From the NCBI GenBank assembly GCA_937876225.1, contig CALFIC010000054.1, positions 1 through 26,412 on the forward strand: 26,412 nucleotides of DNA, in the 5' to 3' direction. Shown here piece by piece: positions 14,940 through 23,341 of the stretch. The stretch comes from an uncultured Chloroflexota bacterium. Its GTDB lineage: Bacteria; Chloroflexota; Chloroflexia; Chloroflexales; Roseiflexaceae. The notes below the pieces were generated by a model that did no database searches, had not been told where the DNA came from, and saw only the letters and a program-made list of their open reading frames with translations. Made by a program: the position numbers and the translations under genes. Numbering within the stretch: the first letter of the stretch is position 1; each line of letters opens with the position of its first letter.

Positions 14940-15977
14940 CTATTGGGGGGATGGTGGGACGAGCAATTCGAGTGGCCAGACATCGAGTAATTCGCCTTGC
15001 ATCGGCAAATCGATGCGGTCGCGCATCACTGCCGACACATAGCCGGCCAAATTGACTTCGGCAGAATCAACCACATGCGAAAACCCGATGATGGGCTCGG
15101 GACCACCTGCTACCCAGGCATGGACGTCGCGTATCGCCGCATCCCAGCACCCGTCCCAACTCACCTGATTGGTGAAGTCGTGGCGCACTGCGCCCTGTGC
15201 GTTGGTAACGGTGAGCGATTCTTCGTCGTGCATGGTGATGATGCCACTACTGCCGACGAGGGTCATGATGTCGCTCCCGGGCAAGCCTTGGCCACCGTCG
15301 AGGATGCCGCGGGCGCCGCCGGCAAAACCCATGTGGATAGTGGCGTGATCTTCCATGGCATGCCCAAAGCCGCGGGTCTGGCGAACGCGGGCTTGGCCCA
15401 TCACCCACTCCACCGGTTGCTCGTTGAGCAGGTAGCGATACATGTCGATCCAATGGGATCCCCATTCGCTCAAATCCCAGCCAGCAATGCCGGCAATACA
15501 GGCGATAGGGGTGCCAATGGTGCCATCATTGAAGCACTGTTTGGCGAATTGGAAGGCAGGGCGATAACGGCGTACATGGGCCACCGCAATCTTGATGCCG
15601 GTGCGTGCTACCAGCTGGCGGATATCGGCGAGTTGGCGGGGTGTGGCAACGAACGGTTTTTCACAAAACACCGCCTTGACACCGGCATTGGCTGCCGCCA
15701 CCAACATGTCATAATGTAGCCCTACATAGGTGCAAATGCTGACGATGTCGGGTTGCTCGCTGGTAAGCATGGTGCGATAGTCGGCATAGCCGACGGTGTC
15801 GAATCGTTCGTTGAACGCATCAATATGGGCTGGCACGATATCGGCCACAGCGACCAAATGTGTCTGGGGATTGCGTTGGTAGGCGCCGGCGTGGGTATAG
15901 CCGATTTGATAGCCACCCAGTTTGGTTTGGGTGGCATTGGCTTTGCCGGCGCCGATAATTGCGGTGCGAGTCATCAT
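14940..15977 (-). CDS. Gfo/Idh/MocA family NAD(P)-dependent oxidoreductase
   Basis: The product begins MMTRTAIIGAGKANAT with a Rossmann GxGxxx loop. It continues VAVADIVPAHIDAF (strand plus acidic residue), DIVSICTYVGLHYDMLVAAANAGVKAVFCEKPF (the family's EKP motif) and VAHVRRYRPAFQFA, followed by the C-terminal substrate domain with WGSHWIDMYRYL carrying the catalytic His/Asp region. It has 345 aa from the ATG at 15977 (AAAGGA 8 bases upstream); the ATG at 15974 is equally possible. The family oxidises or reduces sugars and inositols. Placed 21 bp after the ThuA-like gene, a pairing often seen in sugar clusters, it likely handles the same carbohydrate. The substrate is not identifiable. Confidence 0.88.
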   Translation of the reverse strand: MMTRTAIIGAGKANATQTKLGGYQIGYTHAGAYQRNPQTHLVAVADIVPAHIDAFNERFDTVGYADYRTMLTSEQPDIVSICTYVGLHYDMLVAAANAGVKAVFCEKPFVATPRQLADIRQLVARTGIKIAVAHVRRYRPAFQFAKQCFNDGTIGTPIACIAGIAGWDLSEWGSHWIDMYRYLLNEQPVEWVMGQARVRQTRGFGHAMEDHATIHMGFAGGARGILDGGQGLPGSDIMTLVGSSGIITMHDEESLTVTNAQGAVRHDFTNQVSWDGCWDAAIRDVHAWVAGGPEPIIGFSHVVDSAEVNLAGYVSAVMRDRIDLPMQGELLDVWPLELLVPPSPQ

Positions 15978-15998
15978 AAGCAATATCCTTTGCGGTGA

Positions 15999-16670
15999 TT
16001 AGCGCGTGAGCAACCACTGCACACTGTTGCGCCAGAGCTGGCGCATCGCCGGTGGCTCCATCGAGCGCAAATTGTGGCCGAGGGCAATATAGACGGCTTT
16101 GCCGACGTTGGCATTGGCATCGAGGGTCGTCAGCATGGGGTGTTGTTCGCCATCCCAGCTGGCCCACATATGGTGAGTGGGGTTACGAGTATCGTCCATC
16201 CAGAGTTTGTAGTAGATTTCGTCGTCAATTTCGAAATCATGCATCCCAGCGACAATTGGATGCCCACTATCACCGATGGTGATGGTGTGGTGTTGGAATG
16301 GCGAATGCGATGCCCGTTGCCAGCCCCAGCGCACGCCGAGGCGTTGCGAAAACTCGGGCCAGTCGCTGTAGCAGCCGATAGCGCCGTGGTGGATGAGCAT
16401 GGGGCGTCCCGAGTCACAATAGCGCAAATAATTGGCTTGTGCGGTGGCATCGATGGGAGTGTAGGTCATGTTGCCGGCCCAATCGGCACTCATCCCTGGC
16501 CAGAGCATGCCCATCGGTACGAGCAAATCGACATCGTCGAGGTCGGCAAAGGCGTCACCGTCGGCGCGGACGCTGATGCGGTAGTGTGGGTCGAGCCAGG
16601 TGCTGATAATGGTGGCTTGTTCATCGACGGGGTGGACACGGGGACCACCGACATGGAAGCGGATATGCAT
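15999..16670 (-). CDS. ThuA-like (trehalose utilisation) family protein
   Basis: AGGAGA lies just before the ATG at 16670, giving a 223-aa product. It shows the ThuA fold, a class I glutamine-amidotransferase-like domain: the opening strand, DVDLLVPMGMLWPG, RPMLIHHGAIGCYSDWPEF where the nucleophile elbow would be, HPIVAGMHDFEIDDEIYYKLW, and GKAVYIALGHNLRSMEPPAMRQLWRNSVQWLL. The HP(I)xxG and DE.Y segments are characteristic of ThuA members, which take part in trehalose, maltose and sucrose utilisation with an adjacent Gfo/Idh/MocA dehydrogenase. That same partner follows here. The exact reaction of ThuA is poorly defined. It is the first gene of the minus-strand cluster and diverges from the MFS permease. 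Confidence 0.82.
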   Translation of the reverse strand: MHIRFHVGGPRVHPVDEQATIISTWLDPHYRISVRADGDAFADLDDVDLLVPMGMLWPGMSADWAGNMTYTPIDATAQANYLRYCDSGRPMLIHHGAIGCYSDWPEFSQRLGVRWGWQRASHSPFQHHTITIGDSGHPIVAGMHDFEIDDEIYYKLWMDDTRNPTHHMWASWDGEQHPMLTTLDANANVGKAVYIALGHNLRSMEPPAMRQLWRNSVQWLLTR

Positions 16671-16698
16671 GGAATCTCCTTTTTGGGTTGTTTTGTCT

Positions 16699-16727
16699 AT
16701 TATACGGTGTACGTGGGTGCGGTACAC
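16699..16727. promoter_or_regulatory. Divergent promoter region with inverted repeat (ThuA-like gene / MFS)
   Basis: On the minus strand TATAAT (16704-16699) is the likely -10 box of the ThuA-like gene. Immediately upstream, GTGTAC (16707-16712) and GTACAC (16722-16727) form an inverted repeat with a 9-bp spacer, filling the space between the -10 and -35 regions. It could be the operator of a repressor controlling both divergent genes. The whole intergenic space is only 87 bp. Confidence 0.5.
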
Positions 16728-16757
16728 TATGCAGAGGTCGTTTTAGGTGAGGAATTC

Positions 16758-17942
16758 ATGGCACATTCCACAAAAGGGCGGTGGTTGCACAACCCCGTCG
16801 TCCGCGGGGCGAGTTATTACTTTGGGTATTGGGGGGTGGTCGGGTTCTATGTACCCTTTCTCAATGTCCATTTTTTGCAAATTGGTTTGAGCGGTGCCCA
16901 AATTGGCATTTTTTCGACCATGTTGCCGTTACTGATGTTGACGACCGCCCCATTTGTGGCCAGCCTCGCTGACCGCTGGCGCGCGCGGGTGCGGATTTTG
17001 GCGATCTGTATTGCTATAACTGGGATTACCATATTGTTGTTGGGCGTGAGTACCAATTACTGGGTGCTGTTGCCGCTGATGTTGTTGATGTCGATTGTAC
17101 GGAGTCCTATTGCCGGCATCGGTGACGGCCTAGTAGCCAAAATGGCCGTCACCCACAATGTCAACTTTGGTGCAATGCGCATGTGGGGTTCGTTTGGGTT
17201 TGCTTCGATTGCGATTATTAGTGGCTTTGCCTGGCAAAAATTCGGCTACCAGCCCATGTTTATAGCGGCGTGTGTGGGATTTCTCCCCGTAGCGTGGCTG
17301 GCGTCACGCCTCGACGAAGAAGCTGCCGCCCCCGCCCAAGGACCCATGTGGGGACCGTTGTTGCGTAATCCTGCCATGCGTACTATGCTGATTACCTCGT
17401 TTCTGCTGGCGGGGTCGCTGAGTATGAGTGGTACGTTCGAGGGGATTTTGATGGAATCGTTGGGGGGCGGCGGCTTGTTTATCGGCCTGCTATTGGGCGT
17501 CACCGGGATGTCCGAAATCCCCATGATGCGCAATGCCCCCCGCCTGACGGCCTGGCTGGGTGGTGAACGGACCCTGATGGTGGGCTGTCTGATTATCGTC
17601 CTCGCCCATATCGCCTATGCGGTGGCGTGGTCGCCGGTGGTGTTGCTCTTGGCGGCGGTGTTGCGTGGCTCGGGCTTTGGCTTGTCGTTTGTGATGCTGG
17701 TATCGCTGGTGGCCAAACGCGCACCAGCCGGCTTGGCAGCCAGCTCGCAGGCCGCCATGTCGGCGGCGGGCTGGGGGCTGGCACCCCTGATTGGCATCCC
17801 ACTCAGTGGGTTGCTGTATGATGCCACTGGTGGCGCCAAAAGTATTTTTGCGGTATGTGTGGTGATGGCCTTGATGGCAGCGGCGACAATTGCGATTGGG
17901 CTGTGGCGTGGGGTATTTACGCCGGTGACCGAAGCCACTTAG
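16758..17942 (+). CDS. MFS permease (MFS_1-like, sugar or nucleoside type)
   Basis: The ATG at 16758 has GAGG five bases upstream. The open frame runs far upstream (to 16074), but that part is antisense to the ThuA-like gene. The 394-aa product has about 12 hydrophobic segments in two halves joined by a cytoplasmic loop around ASRLDEEAAAPAQGP. ADRWRARVRIL after TM2 is a version of the MFS loop motif, and AMRMWGSFGFA is typical of the LacY/nucleoside-symporter-like branch. Divergent orientation from the ThuA-like/GH32 cluster, with a shared inverted repeat between them, suggests it imports the sugar the cluster degrades; this is inference. Confidence 0.88.
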   Translation: MAHSTKGRWLHNPVVRGASYYFGYWGVVGFYVPFLNVHFLQIGLSGAQIGIFSTMLPLLMLTTAPFVASLADRWRARVRILAICIAITGITILLLGVSTNYWVLLPLMLLMSIVRSPIAGIGDGLVAKMAVTHNVNFGAMRMWGSFGFASIAIISGFAWQKFGYQPMFIAACVGFLPVAWLASRLDEEAAAPAQGPMWGPLLRNPAMRTMLITSFLLAGSLSMSGTFEGILMESLGGGGLFIGLLLGVTGMSEIPMMRNAPRLTAWLGGERTLMVGCLIIVLAHIAYAVAWSPVVLLLAAVLRGSGFGLSFVMLVSLVAKRAPAGLAASSQAAMSAAGWGLAPLIGIPLSGLLYDATGGAKSIFAVCVVMALMAAATIAIGLWRGVFTPVTEAT

Positions 17943-18050
17943 GCGTATTGGTCAGGGCTGAAGCACGGTGCGGGTAGGTCGGGCGTGACCTATGACAACG
18001 GCAGATTTCGCACGGGACGGCATTATTTTTTACAAAAAGGAGAAGCAGAC

Positions 18051-18449
18051 ATGGCATATTGGTTACTCAAAAGTGAACCGGATGTCTATGCCTATGCAGA
18101 TTTGGTACGCGACGGGCAGACGGTCTGGGACGGCGTGGCCAATGCCCAAGCGGTCAACTTCATCAAAACCATGCAGGTCGGCGATTATTGCATCATCTAC
18201 CACACCGGCGACGAACGGCGGGTGGCCGGGATCGCGGTGGTCGTATCGCCCCCCTACCAAGACCCGCATGACCCCACAGGTAGATGGAAAGTAGTCGACG
18301 TGGCGGCGGTCCAAGCCCTGCCCAATGGACTGCAATTGGCGCAAATCAAAGCCCTAGCGCTCTTTGCGGATTCGCATTTGGTGCGCCAAGGACGTTTGTC
18401 GGTGGTACCGCTGAGCGATGCCCAATATGCGTTGTTGACGGCAGGCTAA
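18051..18449 (+). CDS. EVE domain protein
   Basis: AAAAAGGAG precedes the ATG at 18051, giving 132 aa. Nearly the whole protein is one EVE domain (PUA-like beta barrel). Visible features are MAYWLLKSEPDVYAYADL, WDGVANAQAVNFIKTMQVGD, YCIIYHTGDERRVAGIAVVV and GRWKVVDVAAVQALP. The KSEP and W.GVRN-like segments define the family, which in other organisms binds modified bases in DNA or RNA. Here it stands alone next to a carboxypeptidase gene. No role can be read from context. Confidence 0.9.
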   Translation: MAYWLLKSEPDVYAYADLVRDGQTVWDGVANAQAVNFIKTMQVGDYCIIYHTGDERRVAGIAVVVSPPYQDPHDPTGRWKVVDVAAVQALPNGLQLAQIKALALFADSHLVRQGRLSVVPLSDAQYALLTAG

Positions 18450-18499
18450 CGCCGAATCAGGTAAAATACTCAATGAGTGATAGACGTTAAGGAGTCTGT

Positions 18500-20005
18500 A
18501 TGTCGCACGAATTAACCGATTTGCGCCAACGGTTGGCCGAATTATCGGATTTGAATGCAATCAACGCCTTGTTGGGTTGGGACCAAGGCAGTATCATGCC
18601 GGCAGGGGCTGGCGAAGGACGTGGCCGCCAGATGGCGCTGATGTCCAAACTGCTTCACGACAAATTCACCGACCCGGCGATTGGACATTTGCTCGAAAAA
18701 TTGTGCAAACAAGCCGAGCAATGGGATCCCCATAGCCTCGACGCCCATATCGTCGCCGTCACATCCAAGGACTACGACATTGCCACGCGGGTGCCAGGTG
18801 CGTTTGTGTCCGAAATGACCGAGCACCAAAACGCCAGCTACATGGCCTGGGCCGAAGCGCGCCCGGCCAATGACTTTGCCAAAGTCATCCCTTTCCTCGA
18901 AAAAACCATTGAACTGAGCCGTAAATACGCCTCGTTCTTCCCCAATTCGGGACACATTGCCGATCCGTTGATTGATCAGGCCGATAGTGGCATGACAGTG
19001 GCGACGATTCGGCCGTTGTTCAAAACGTTACGCGACGGCTTGGTGCCGATGGTGGATGCGATTTGCCGCCAAGCGCCGGCCGATGATAGCTGTTTGACCG
19101 GACCATTCCCCATCGACCAACAAATGGTATATGGCCGACTGCTGGCCGAAAAAGTGGGCTACGACTTCCATCGCGGCCGTCTCGATACCGCCCGCCATCC
19201 ATTTGAAGCACGCTTGGCATATGGCGATATCCGCATCACCACCCGCGCCCGCGAAAACGATTTGGGCGATTGTTTGTTTAGCGTCATCCACGAATGTGGC
19301 CACGCCATGTACGAACAAGGGGTGGCATTCGAGCTCGAAGGGACGCCGTTGTCGCACGGTACCTCGAGTGGTGTGCACGAAAGTCAGTCCCGCTTGTGGG
19401 AAAACATCGTGGGGCGCTCCAAGACCTTTTGGCAATACCAATACCCAAGCTTGCAAGCGGCCTTCCCCCAGCAACTGGGCAACGTGTCGCTCGATGCCTT
19501 TTATCGCGCCATCAATAAAGTCTCGCGCTCGTTGATCCGCACCGATGCCGACGAAGTCACCTACAACTTGCACGTGATTACCCGTTTCGAGCTCGAGCTC
19601 GAATTGCTCGAAGGCACTTTGGCCGTCAAAGATTTGGCGCAGGTCTGGAAGGAACGCTATAGCCAGAACCTGGGGATTACCCCTACCGACGACCGTGATG
19701 GTGTGCTCCAAGACGTGCACTGGTATGCCGGGGTGGTGGGTGGCTCGTTCCAAGGCTACACCATCGGCAATGTGATGAGTGCCCAAATCTATGAAGCCGC
19801 CTTGGCCGCGGATCCCTCGATTGCCGGCGCCATTAACGGCGGGAACTATGCACCGTTGTTGGCCTGGCTGCAAACCAATCTGTACGCCACTGGTCGGCGC
19901 TATGACGCCGCTGCTACGCTCAAACGAGTCACGGGTAGCGATTTGTCGGTTGAGCCCTACTTCCGCTATTTGCACGGCAAATACGGCGAATTGTATTCAC
20001 TGTAA
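18500..20005 (+). CDS. Carboxypeptidase Taq-type metallopeptidase (family M32)
   Basis: TAAGGAGTCTGT precedes the ATG. The 501-aa product is full length for M32. Zinc motif HECGH lies at residues 264-268 with the third ligand Glu294 in HESQSRLWEN (the family HES/GQ motif). The other M32 signatures are also present: HPF (233-235) and DxRxT as Asp243-Arg245-Thr247. The family removes C-terminal amino acids from peptides in the cytoplasm with broad specificity, sparing proline. A strong terminator follows, so it is probably transcribed alone or with the EVE gene 50 bp upstream. Confidence 0.96.
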   Translation: MSHELTDLRQRLAELSDLNAINALLGWDQGSIMPAGAGEGRGRQMALMSKLLHDKFTDPAIGHLLEKLCKQAEQWDPHSLDAHIVAVTSKDYDIATRVPGAFVSEMTEHQNASYMAWAEARPANDFAKVIPFLEKTIELSRKYASFFPNSGHIADPLIDQADSGMTVATIRPLFKTLRDGLVPMVDAICRQAPADDSCLTGPFPIDQQMVYGRLLAEKVGYDFHRGRLDTARHPFEARLAYGDIRITTRARENDLGDCLFSVIHECGHAMYEQGVAFELEGTPLSHGTSSGVHESQSRLWENIVGRSKTFWQYQYPSLQAAFPQQLGNVSLDAFYRAINKVSRSLIRTDADEVTYNLHVITRFELELELLEGTLAVKDLAQVWKERYSQNLGITPTDDRDGVLQDVHWYAGVVGGSFQGYTIGNVMSAQIYEAALAADPSIAGAINGGNYAPLLAWLQTNLYATGRRYDAAATLKRVTGSDLSVEPYFRYLHGKYGELYSL

Positions 20006-20016
20006 GCATATCTCGG

Positions 20017-20068
20017 AACAAAACCATATCCACCACCGTCAGGTATGTGGGTATGGTTTTGTTTTTTT
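20017..20068 (+). terminator. Strong intrinsic terminator after the M32 gene
   Basis: Arms 20017-20033 and 20047-20063 pair over 17 bp (one G-U), including AACAAAACCATA with TATGGTTTTGTT, around a 13-base loop. The right arm runs into a stretch of seven T. Confidence 0.93.
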
Positions 20069-20094
20069 GTCGTAGAGAAATTAAAGGAACGAAG

Positions 20095-20823
20095 ATGAGT
20101 AAAACTGCAATTGTGTTGTTGGTAATTTGTACGCTGATTGCCGCCCTCGTTGGCGCGGCGTTGCCGGTATTGTTGGTAGGCAAAAGTAGTACAGTGGTGA
20201 GTGGTGGTACGTCGGCACCGGTGCGCCATATCGACGTGACTGGTTCGGGTAAGGTCTATGCGGCGCCCGACCAAGCCACGGTGCAATTAGGTGTGACGTC
20301 GCAGGCGACGAGTGCAGCCGAGGCGCTCAAAGATAATTCGGCCAAGACGGCGGCGGTGTTGACCAGCATCAAAAACATCGGTGTCGATGCCAAAGACATC
20401 CAAACCAACGATTTTTCGATCTTTCCGACCTATGCCAGCAATGGCACCACCATTACCGGCTATCAGGTCAACAATACGGTGGTTGTGGTCATCCGTGATT
20501 TGGCTAATGCGGGTACGATTTTGGACCAAGTCGTGCAAGCTGGTGCCAACAACATTTCGGGGTTGAGCTTCGATATCGCCGATCCGAGTAAATTACAAGC
20601 CGACGCTCGTGCCAAGGCGATTGCTGATGCGCGTGCCAAGGCCGAAGCGATGGCCAGTGCGGCAGGCGTGAGTTTGGGTGACATCATCACCATCAGCGAA
20701 TCAGTATCGAGTGCCCCCATGCCGATGGCACGGGTGGCGATGGCCGATGCGGCGGCGGTACCCGTGGCGACTGGTCAACAACAAATTGCCGTTGATGTAA
20801 CGATTTCGTTTGTATTGCGGTAA
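20095..20823 (+). CDS. SIMPL-domain (DUF541) protein, membrane-anchored
   Basis: AAAGGA lies 8 bases before the ATG at 20095; an earlier in-frame ATG at 20047 lies inside the terminator stem and is rejected. The 242-aa product starts with a hydrophobic segment at residues 4-28, probably an uncleaved anchor or signal. The SIMPL domain follows: RHIDVTGSGKVYAAPDQATVQLGV, then AAEALKDNSAKTAAVL, IQTNDFSIFPTY, GYQVNNTVVVVIRD, and the charged helix KAIADARAKAEAMASAAG leading to LGDIITISES. The family (BP26/OMP28 and YggE relatives) is extracytoplasmic and poorly understood, with oxidative-stress links reported for YggE. Confidence 0.92.
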   Translation: MSKTAIVLLVICTLIAALVGAALPVLLVGKSSTVVSGGTSAPVRHIDVTGSGKVYAAPDQATVQLGVTSQATSAAEALKDNSAKTAAVLTSIKNIGVDAKDIQTNDFSIFPTYASNGTTITGYQVNNTVVVVIRDLANAGTILDQVVQAGANNISGLSFDIADPSKLQADARAKAIADARAKAEAMASAAGVSLGDIITISESVSSAPMPMARVAMADAAAVPVATGQQQIAVDVTISFVLR

Positions 20824-20879
20824 ATCGGACATTATCTGGTAGAATACAGGTAATTCGTCACATGAATTGAGAGTTACCT

Positions 20880-21920
20880 GTGTTCGTACCAGATGATCAT
20901 TCCCATCGTCGTTATAATCCGTTGCTAGATGAGTGGGTGCTGGTATCACCACACCGCACCAAACGCCCATGGCAAGGCCAAATCGAAACACCCCCTGCCG
21001 AAGCACGCATCCAATATGACCCCACTTGTTACCTCTGTCCCCGCAATGCCCGCATGGGTGGGGTGGACAATCCCGACTATCCCGACACCTTTGTCTTTGA
21101 CAATGACTTCGCTGCCCTACAACATGATGCGCCAGCTGGGGGCACCAATCAAGGCCTGCTCCGCGCCGAAAGCGAGCGGGGCGTGTGTCGGGTAATTTGT
21201 TTTAGCCCACGCCACGACCTCACCTTGGGTGAAATGCACCGTGACGACATTGCCCGCGTGGTACGGGTCTGGCAAGAACAATTTACCGAGCTGGGGAATG
21301 ATCCCGATATTGGCTATGTGCAAATTTTCGAAAATCGTGGCGCCATGATGGGCTCCAGCAATCCCCATCCCCATGGTCAAATCTGGGCTACTCAACATGT
21401 CCCCAATATCGTCGCCCGCGAAGATGCTAATCAGCTGGCCTATTTTGCCAGCCATGGGCGCACCTTGTTGGCCGATTATGTGGCCCAAGAAATTGCTAGT
21501 GGCGAGCGGATTGTCTGCATCAATGATTCGTTTGTGTCGCTGGTGCCGTTTTGGGCGGTCTGGCCGTTCGAAACCATCATTATTCCCCGTCGCCCCCAAG
21601 CTTCCATCAACGAATTGACCATCGCCGAAGTCACTGATTTGGCCGATATTCTCAAACGTACCGTGACGCGCTATGATAATTTGTTCAATACGCTCTTCCC
21701 CTATTCACTCGGTATCCACCAAGCACCCGTACACGCCACCATGACCGATCATTGGCATTGGCATATCCACATCGTGCCGCCGTTGTTGCGCTCGGCGACG
21801 GTGCGCAAATTCATGGTGGGCTTTGAATTGTTGGCCGAGCCTCAGCGCGACATCACCCCCGAGCAAGCCGCTAAGCGCTTGCGTGAATTGTCCGAAATGC
21901 ACTACCGCGAGGGCAAATGA
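20880..21920 (+). CDS. galT: Galactose-1-phosphate uridylyltransferase
   Basis: The 346-aa product begins at GTG (20880), which matches the usual N terminus DDHSHRRYNPLLDEWVLVSPHRTKRPWQG. Metal ligands Cys50 and Cys53 lie in CYLC, and the active site is SSNPHPHGQIWA with nucleophile His165. The C-terminal lobe has HWHWHIHIVPP. It exchanges UMP between UDP-glucose and galactose-1-phosphate in the Leloir pathway; galK and galE are not nearby. TAGAAT at 20840-20845 is a possible -10 box but no good -35 is seen, and the ribosome binding site is weak. The stop codon overlaps the start of the next gene (ATGA). Confidence 0.97.
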   Translation: MFVPDDHSHRRYNPLLDEWVLVSPHRTKRPWQGQIETPPAEARIQYDPTCYLCPRNARMGGVDNPDYPDTFVFDNDFAALQHDAPAGGTNQGLLRAESERGVCRVICFSPRHDLTLGEMHRDDIARVVRVWQEQFTELGNDPDIGYVQIFENRGAMMGSSNPHPHGQIWATQHVPNIVAREDANQLAYFASHGRTLLADYVAQEIASGERIVCINDSFVSLVPFWAVWPFETIIIPRRPQASINELTIAEVTDLADILKRTVTRYDNLFNTLFPYSLGIHQAPVHATMTDHWHWHIHIVPPLLRSATVRKFMVGFELLAEPQRDITPEQAAKRLRELSEMHYREGK

Positions 21921-22441
21921 GCACGTTTACCTTGACCTGGCTTGATGCCACTACCGTGACCGCTGCGTTACCTCAACTCGAAGCCGTGTTGTGTGATGCC
22001 GTCGAATCGGGTGCCAGTATCGGCTTTATGTTGCCCCTCGACCGTGGTGAGATTGCCGACTATTGGGCGGGTATTGCTCAGGCAGTGCGTTTGGAAAAAA
22101 AATACCTGCTGGTGGCGGTGAATGCGCAAGGGCAAATGGTTGGTACAGCCCAGCTCGAGCCTGCCGGTAAGTCCAATGGGCGCCATCGCGCCGAAGTCCA
22201 AAAAGTGATCGTGTTGGCGGCTTGTCGCCAACAAGGCATCGGCAAACTGCTGATGCAGGAAGTCGATCGCTTTGCGGCATCTATTGGGCGCACGTTGTTG
22301 TTGCTCGATACGCGCGCCAATGATTCCGGCGAAAAATTATATGCCAGCGTCGGTTGGACCAAATTCGGCGCGGTGCCACGCTACGCCTATAGCCCTGATG
22401 GCTCGATGGAAGGCACTACGTTTTGGTACAAAACGTTGTAG
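21917..22441 (+). CDS. GNAT family acetyltransferase coupled to galT
   Basis: The 174-aa product starts at an ATG overlapping the galT stop (ATGA at 21917-21920), so translation is probably coupled. It has the full GNAT layout: LVAVNAQGQMVGTAQLEP, the acetyl-CoA motif VIVLAACRQQGIGKLLMQE and LLLLDTRANDSGEKLYASVGW near the C terminus. This branch resembles small-molecule or antibiotic-modifying acetyltransferases. The link to galactose metabolism suggested by coupling is untested. A bidirectional terminator follows 15 bp after the stop. Confidence 0.9.
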   Translation: MSTFTLTWLDATTVTAALPQLEAVLCDAVESGASIGFMLPLDRGEIADYWAGIAQAVRLEKKYLLVAVNAQGQMVGTAQLEPAGKSNGRHRAEVQKVIVLAACRQQGIGKLLMQEVDRFAASIGRTLLLLDTRANDSGEKLYASVGWTKFGAVPRYAYSPDGSMEGTTFWYKTL

Positions 22442-22448
22442 CGTGATA

Positions 22449-22488
22449 AAAAAGTGCCGGGGCGGAATAGTCCGCCCCGGCGCTTTTT
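22449..22488. terminator. Bidirectional intrinsic terminator
   Basis: GCCGGGGCGGA (22456-22466) and TCCGCCCCGGC (22471-22481) form an 11-bp GC-rich stem with a 4-base loop. An A-run precedes it and a T-run follows it, so it ends transcription from both sides, between the convergent GNAT and larE genes. Confidence 0.95.
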
Positions 22489-22504
22489 GCTGGTATGGGC
22501 ACGT

Positions 22505-23341
22505 TTATATCAACAAAATCTCTTGGGCCTTGGGCGCTTTGAGGTCGTTCATGCTTCCCGAGCGGTAGCCAGCCAAGTCGAGGGTCACGAATTTGTAGCC
22601 TAGTTCTTTGAGCTTGGCCGTCATGGCGTCGCGATGCTCGATTGCCAAGCCGAATTGGTCGGCGGTGACTTCGATGCGGGCGATGGTGTCGTGATGGCGT
22701 ACTCGGAACTGCAAGAATCCCAACCCGCGCATGAAGCGTTCGGCTTCGTCGAGGACACGTAATTTGTCGGCGGTTACCCGCTCGCCGTATTGGATGCGTG
22801 ATGACAGACAGGCGTAGGAGGGTTTGTTCCAATTCGACAAGCCGAAGTTTTTGGCGAGCACGCGGATTTCGGCTTTGCCGAGCCCTACTTCGAGCAATGG
22901 ACTGCGCACGTTGAATTCGGTGGCGGCCTGGTGACCAGGGCGGTGTGTGCCGACATCGTCGGCCATGGCACCATAGACGATGGTGCTGATGCCCAGTTCT
23001 TTGGCGACTGGCTCGAGCTCGGTGAACAAGGTTTTTTTGCAGAAATAACAGCGGTCGGTGTCGTTGCGGGCATAGCCGTCGAGCTCGAGTTCGCGGGTGG
23101 TGACGACGATATGGCGGGCGCCGATGAATTGAGCCAGTTCTTTGGCTTGGCCTAATTCTTCGCGGGGGTAAGTCTCGGAGTCGGCCGTGCCGGCGACACA
23201 CTTGTCGCCGAGGGCATCATAGGCGGCTTTGAGGAGTAGTGTGCTATCGACGCCTCCCGAAAAAGCCACCATCACGCTGCCCATGTCGCGGAAGAGTTGT
23301 ACGAGCTGGGCGTATTTGTCTGCAAGGGTTGGTGTCGTCAT
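22505..23341 (-). CDS. larE: ATP-dependent sacrificial sulfur transferase LarE
   Basis: LarE supplies the sulfurs of the nickel-pincer nucleotide cofactor of lactate racemase by giving up a cysteine side-chain sulfur. The 278-aa product has the PP-loop SGGVDS (28-33), ADSETYPREEL, and PSYACLSSRIQYG with Cys178 at the position of the known sacrificial Cys176. It also has CYFC (Cys98, Cys101). Together with Cys178 these could instead hold a 4Fe-4S cluster, as proposed for some LarE enzymes that act without self-sacrifice. The start codon overlaps the larB stop (ATGA), indicating coupling. larC and larA are not in the window. Confidence 0.94.
   Translation of the reverse strand: MTTPTLADKYAQLVQLFRDMGSVMVAFSGGVDSTLLLKAAYDALGDKCVAGTADSETYPREELGQAKELAQFIGARHIVVTTRELELDGYARNDTDRCYFCKKTLFTELEPVAKELGISTIVYGAMADDVGTHRPGHQAATEFNVRSPLLEVGLGKAEIRVLAKNFGLSNWNKPSYACLSSRIQYGERVTADKLRVLDEAERFMRGLGFLQFRVRHHDTIARIEVTADQFGLAIEHRDAMTAKLKELGYKFVTLDLAGYRSGSMNDLKAPKAQEILLI

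Noticed and set aside
16074..16757. Upstream extension of the MFS reading frame
   Set aside because: It is antisense to the ThuA-like gene and its promoter. The ATG at 16758 has a ribosome binding site and starts the first membrane region properly.
19028..19975. 315-codon open frame opposite the M32 carboxypeptidase
   Set aside because: Long but antisense to an intact family M32 gene with all motifs, and lacking any recognisable domain.
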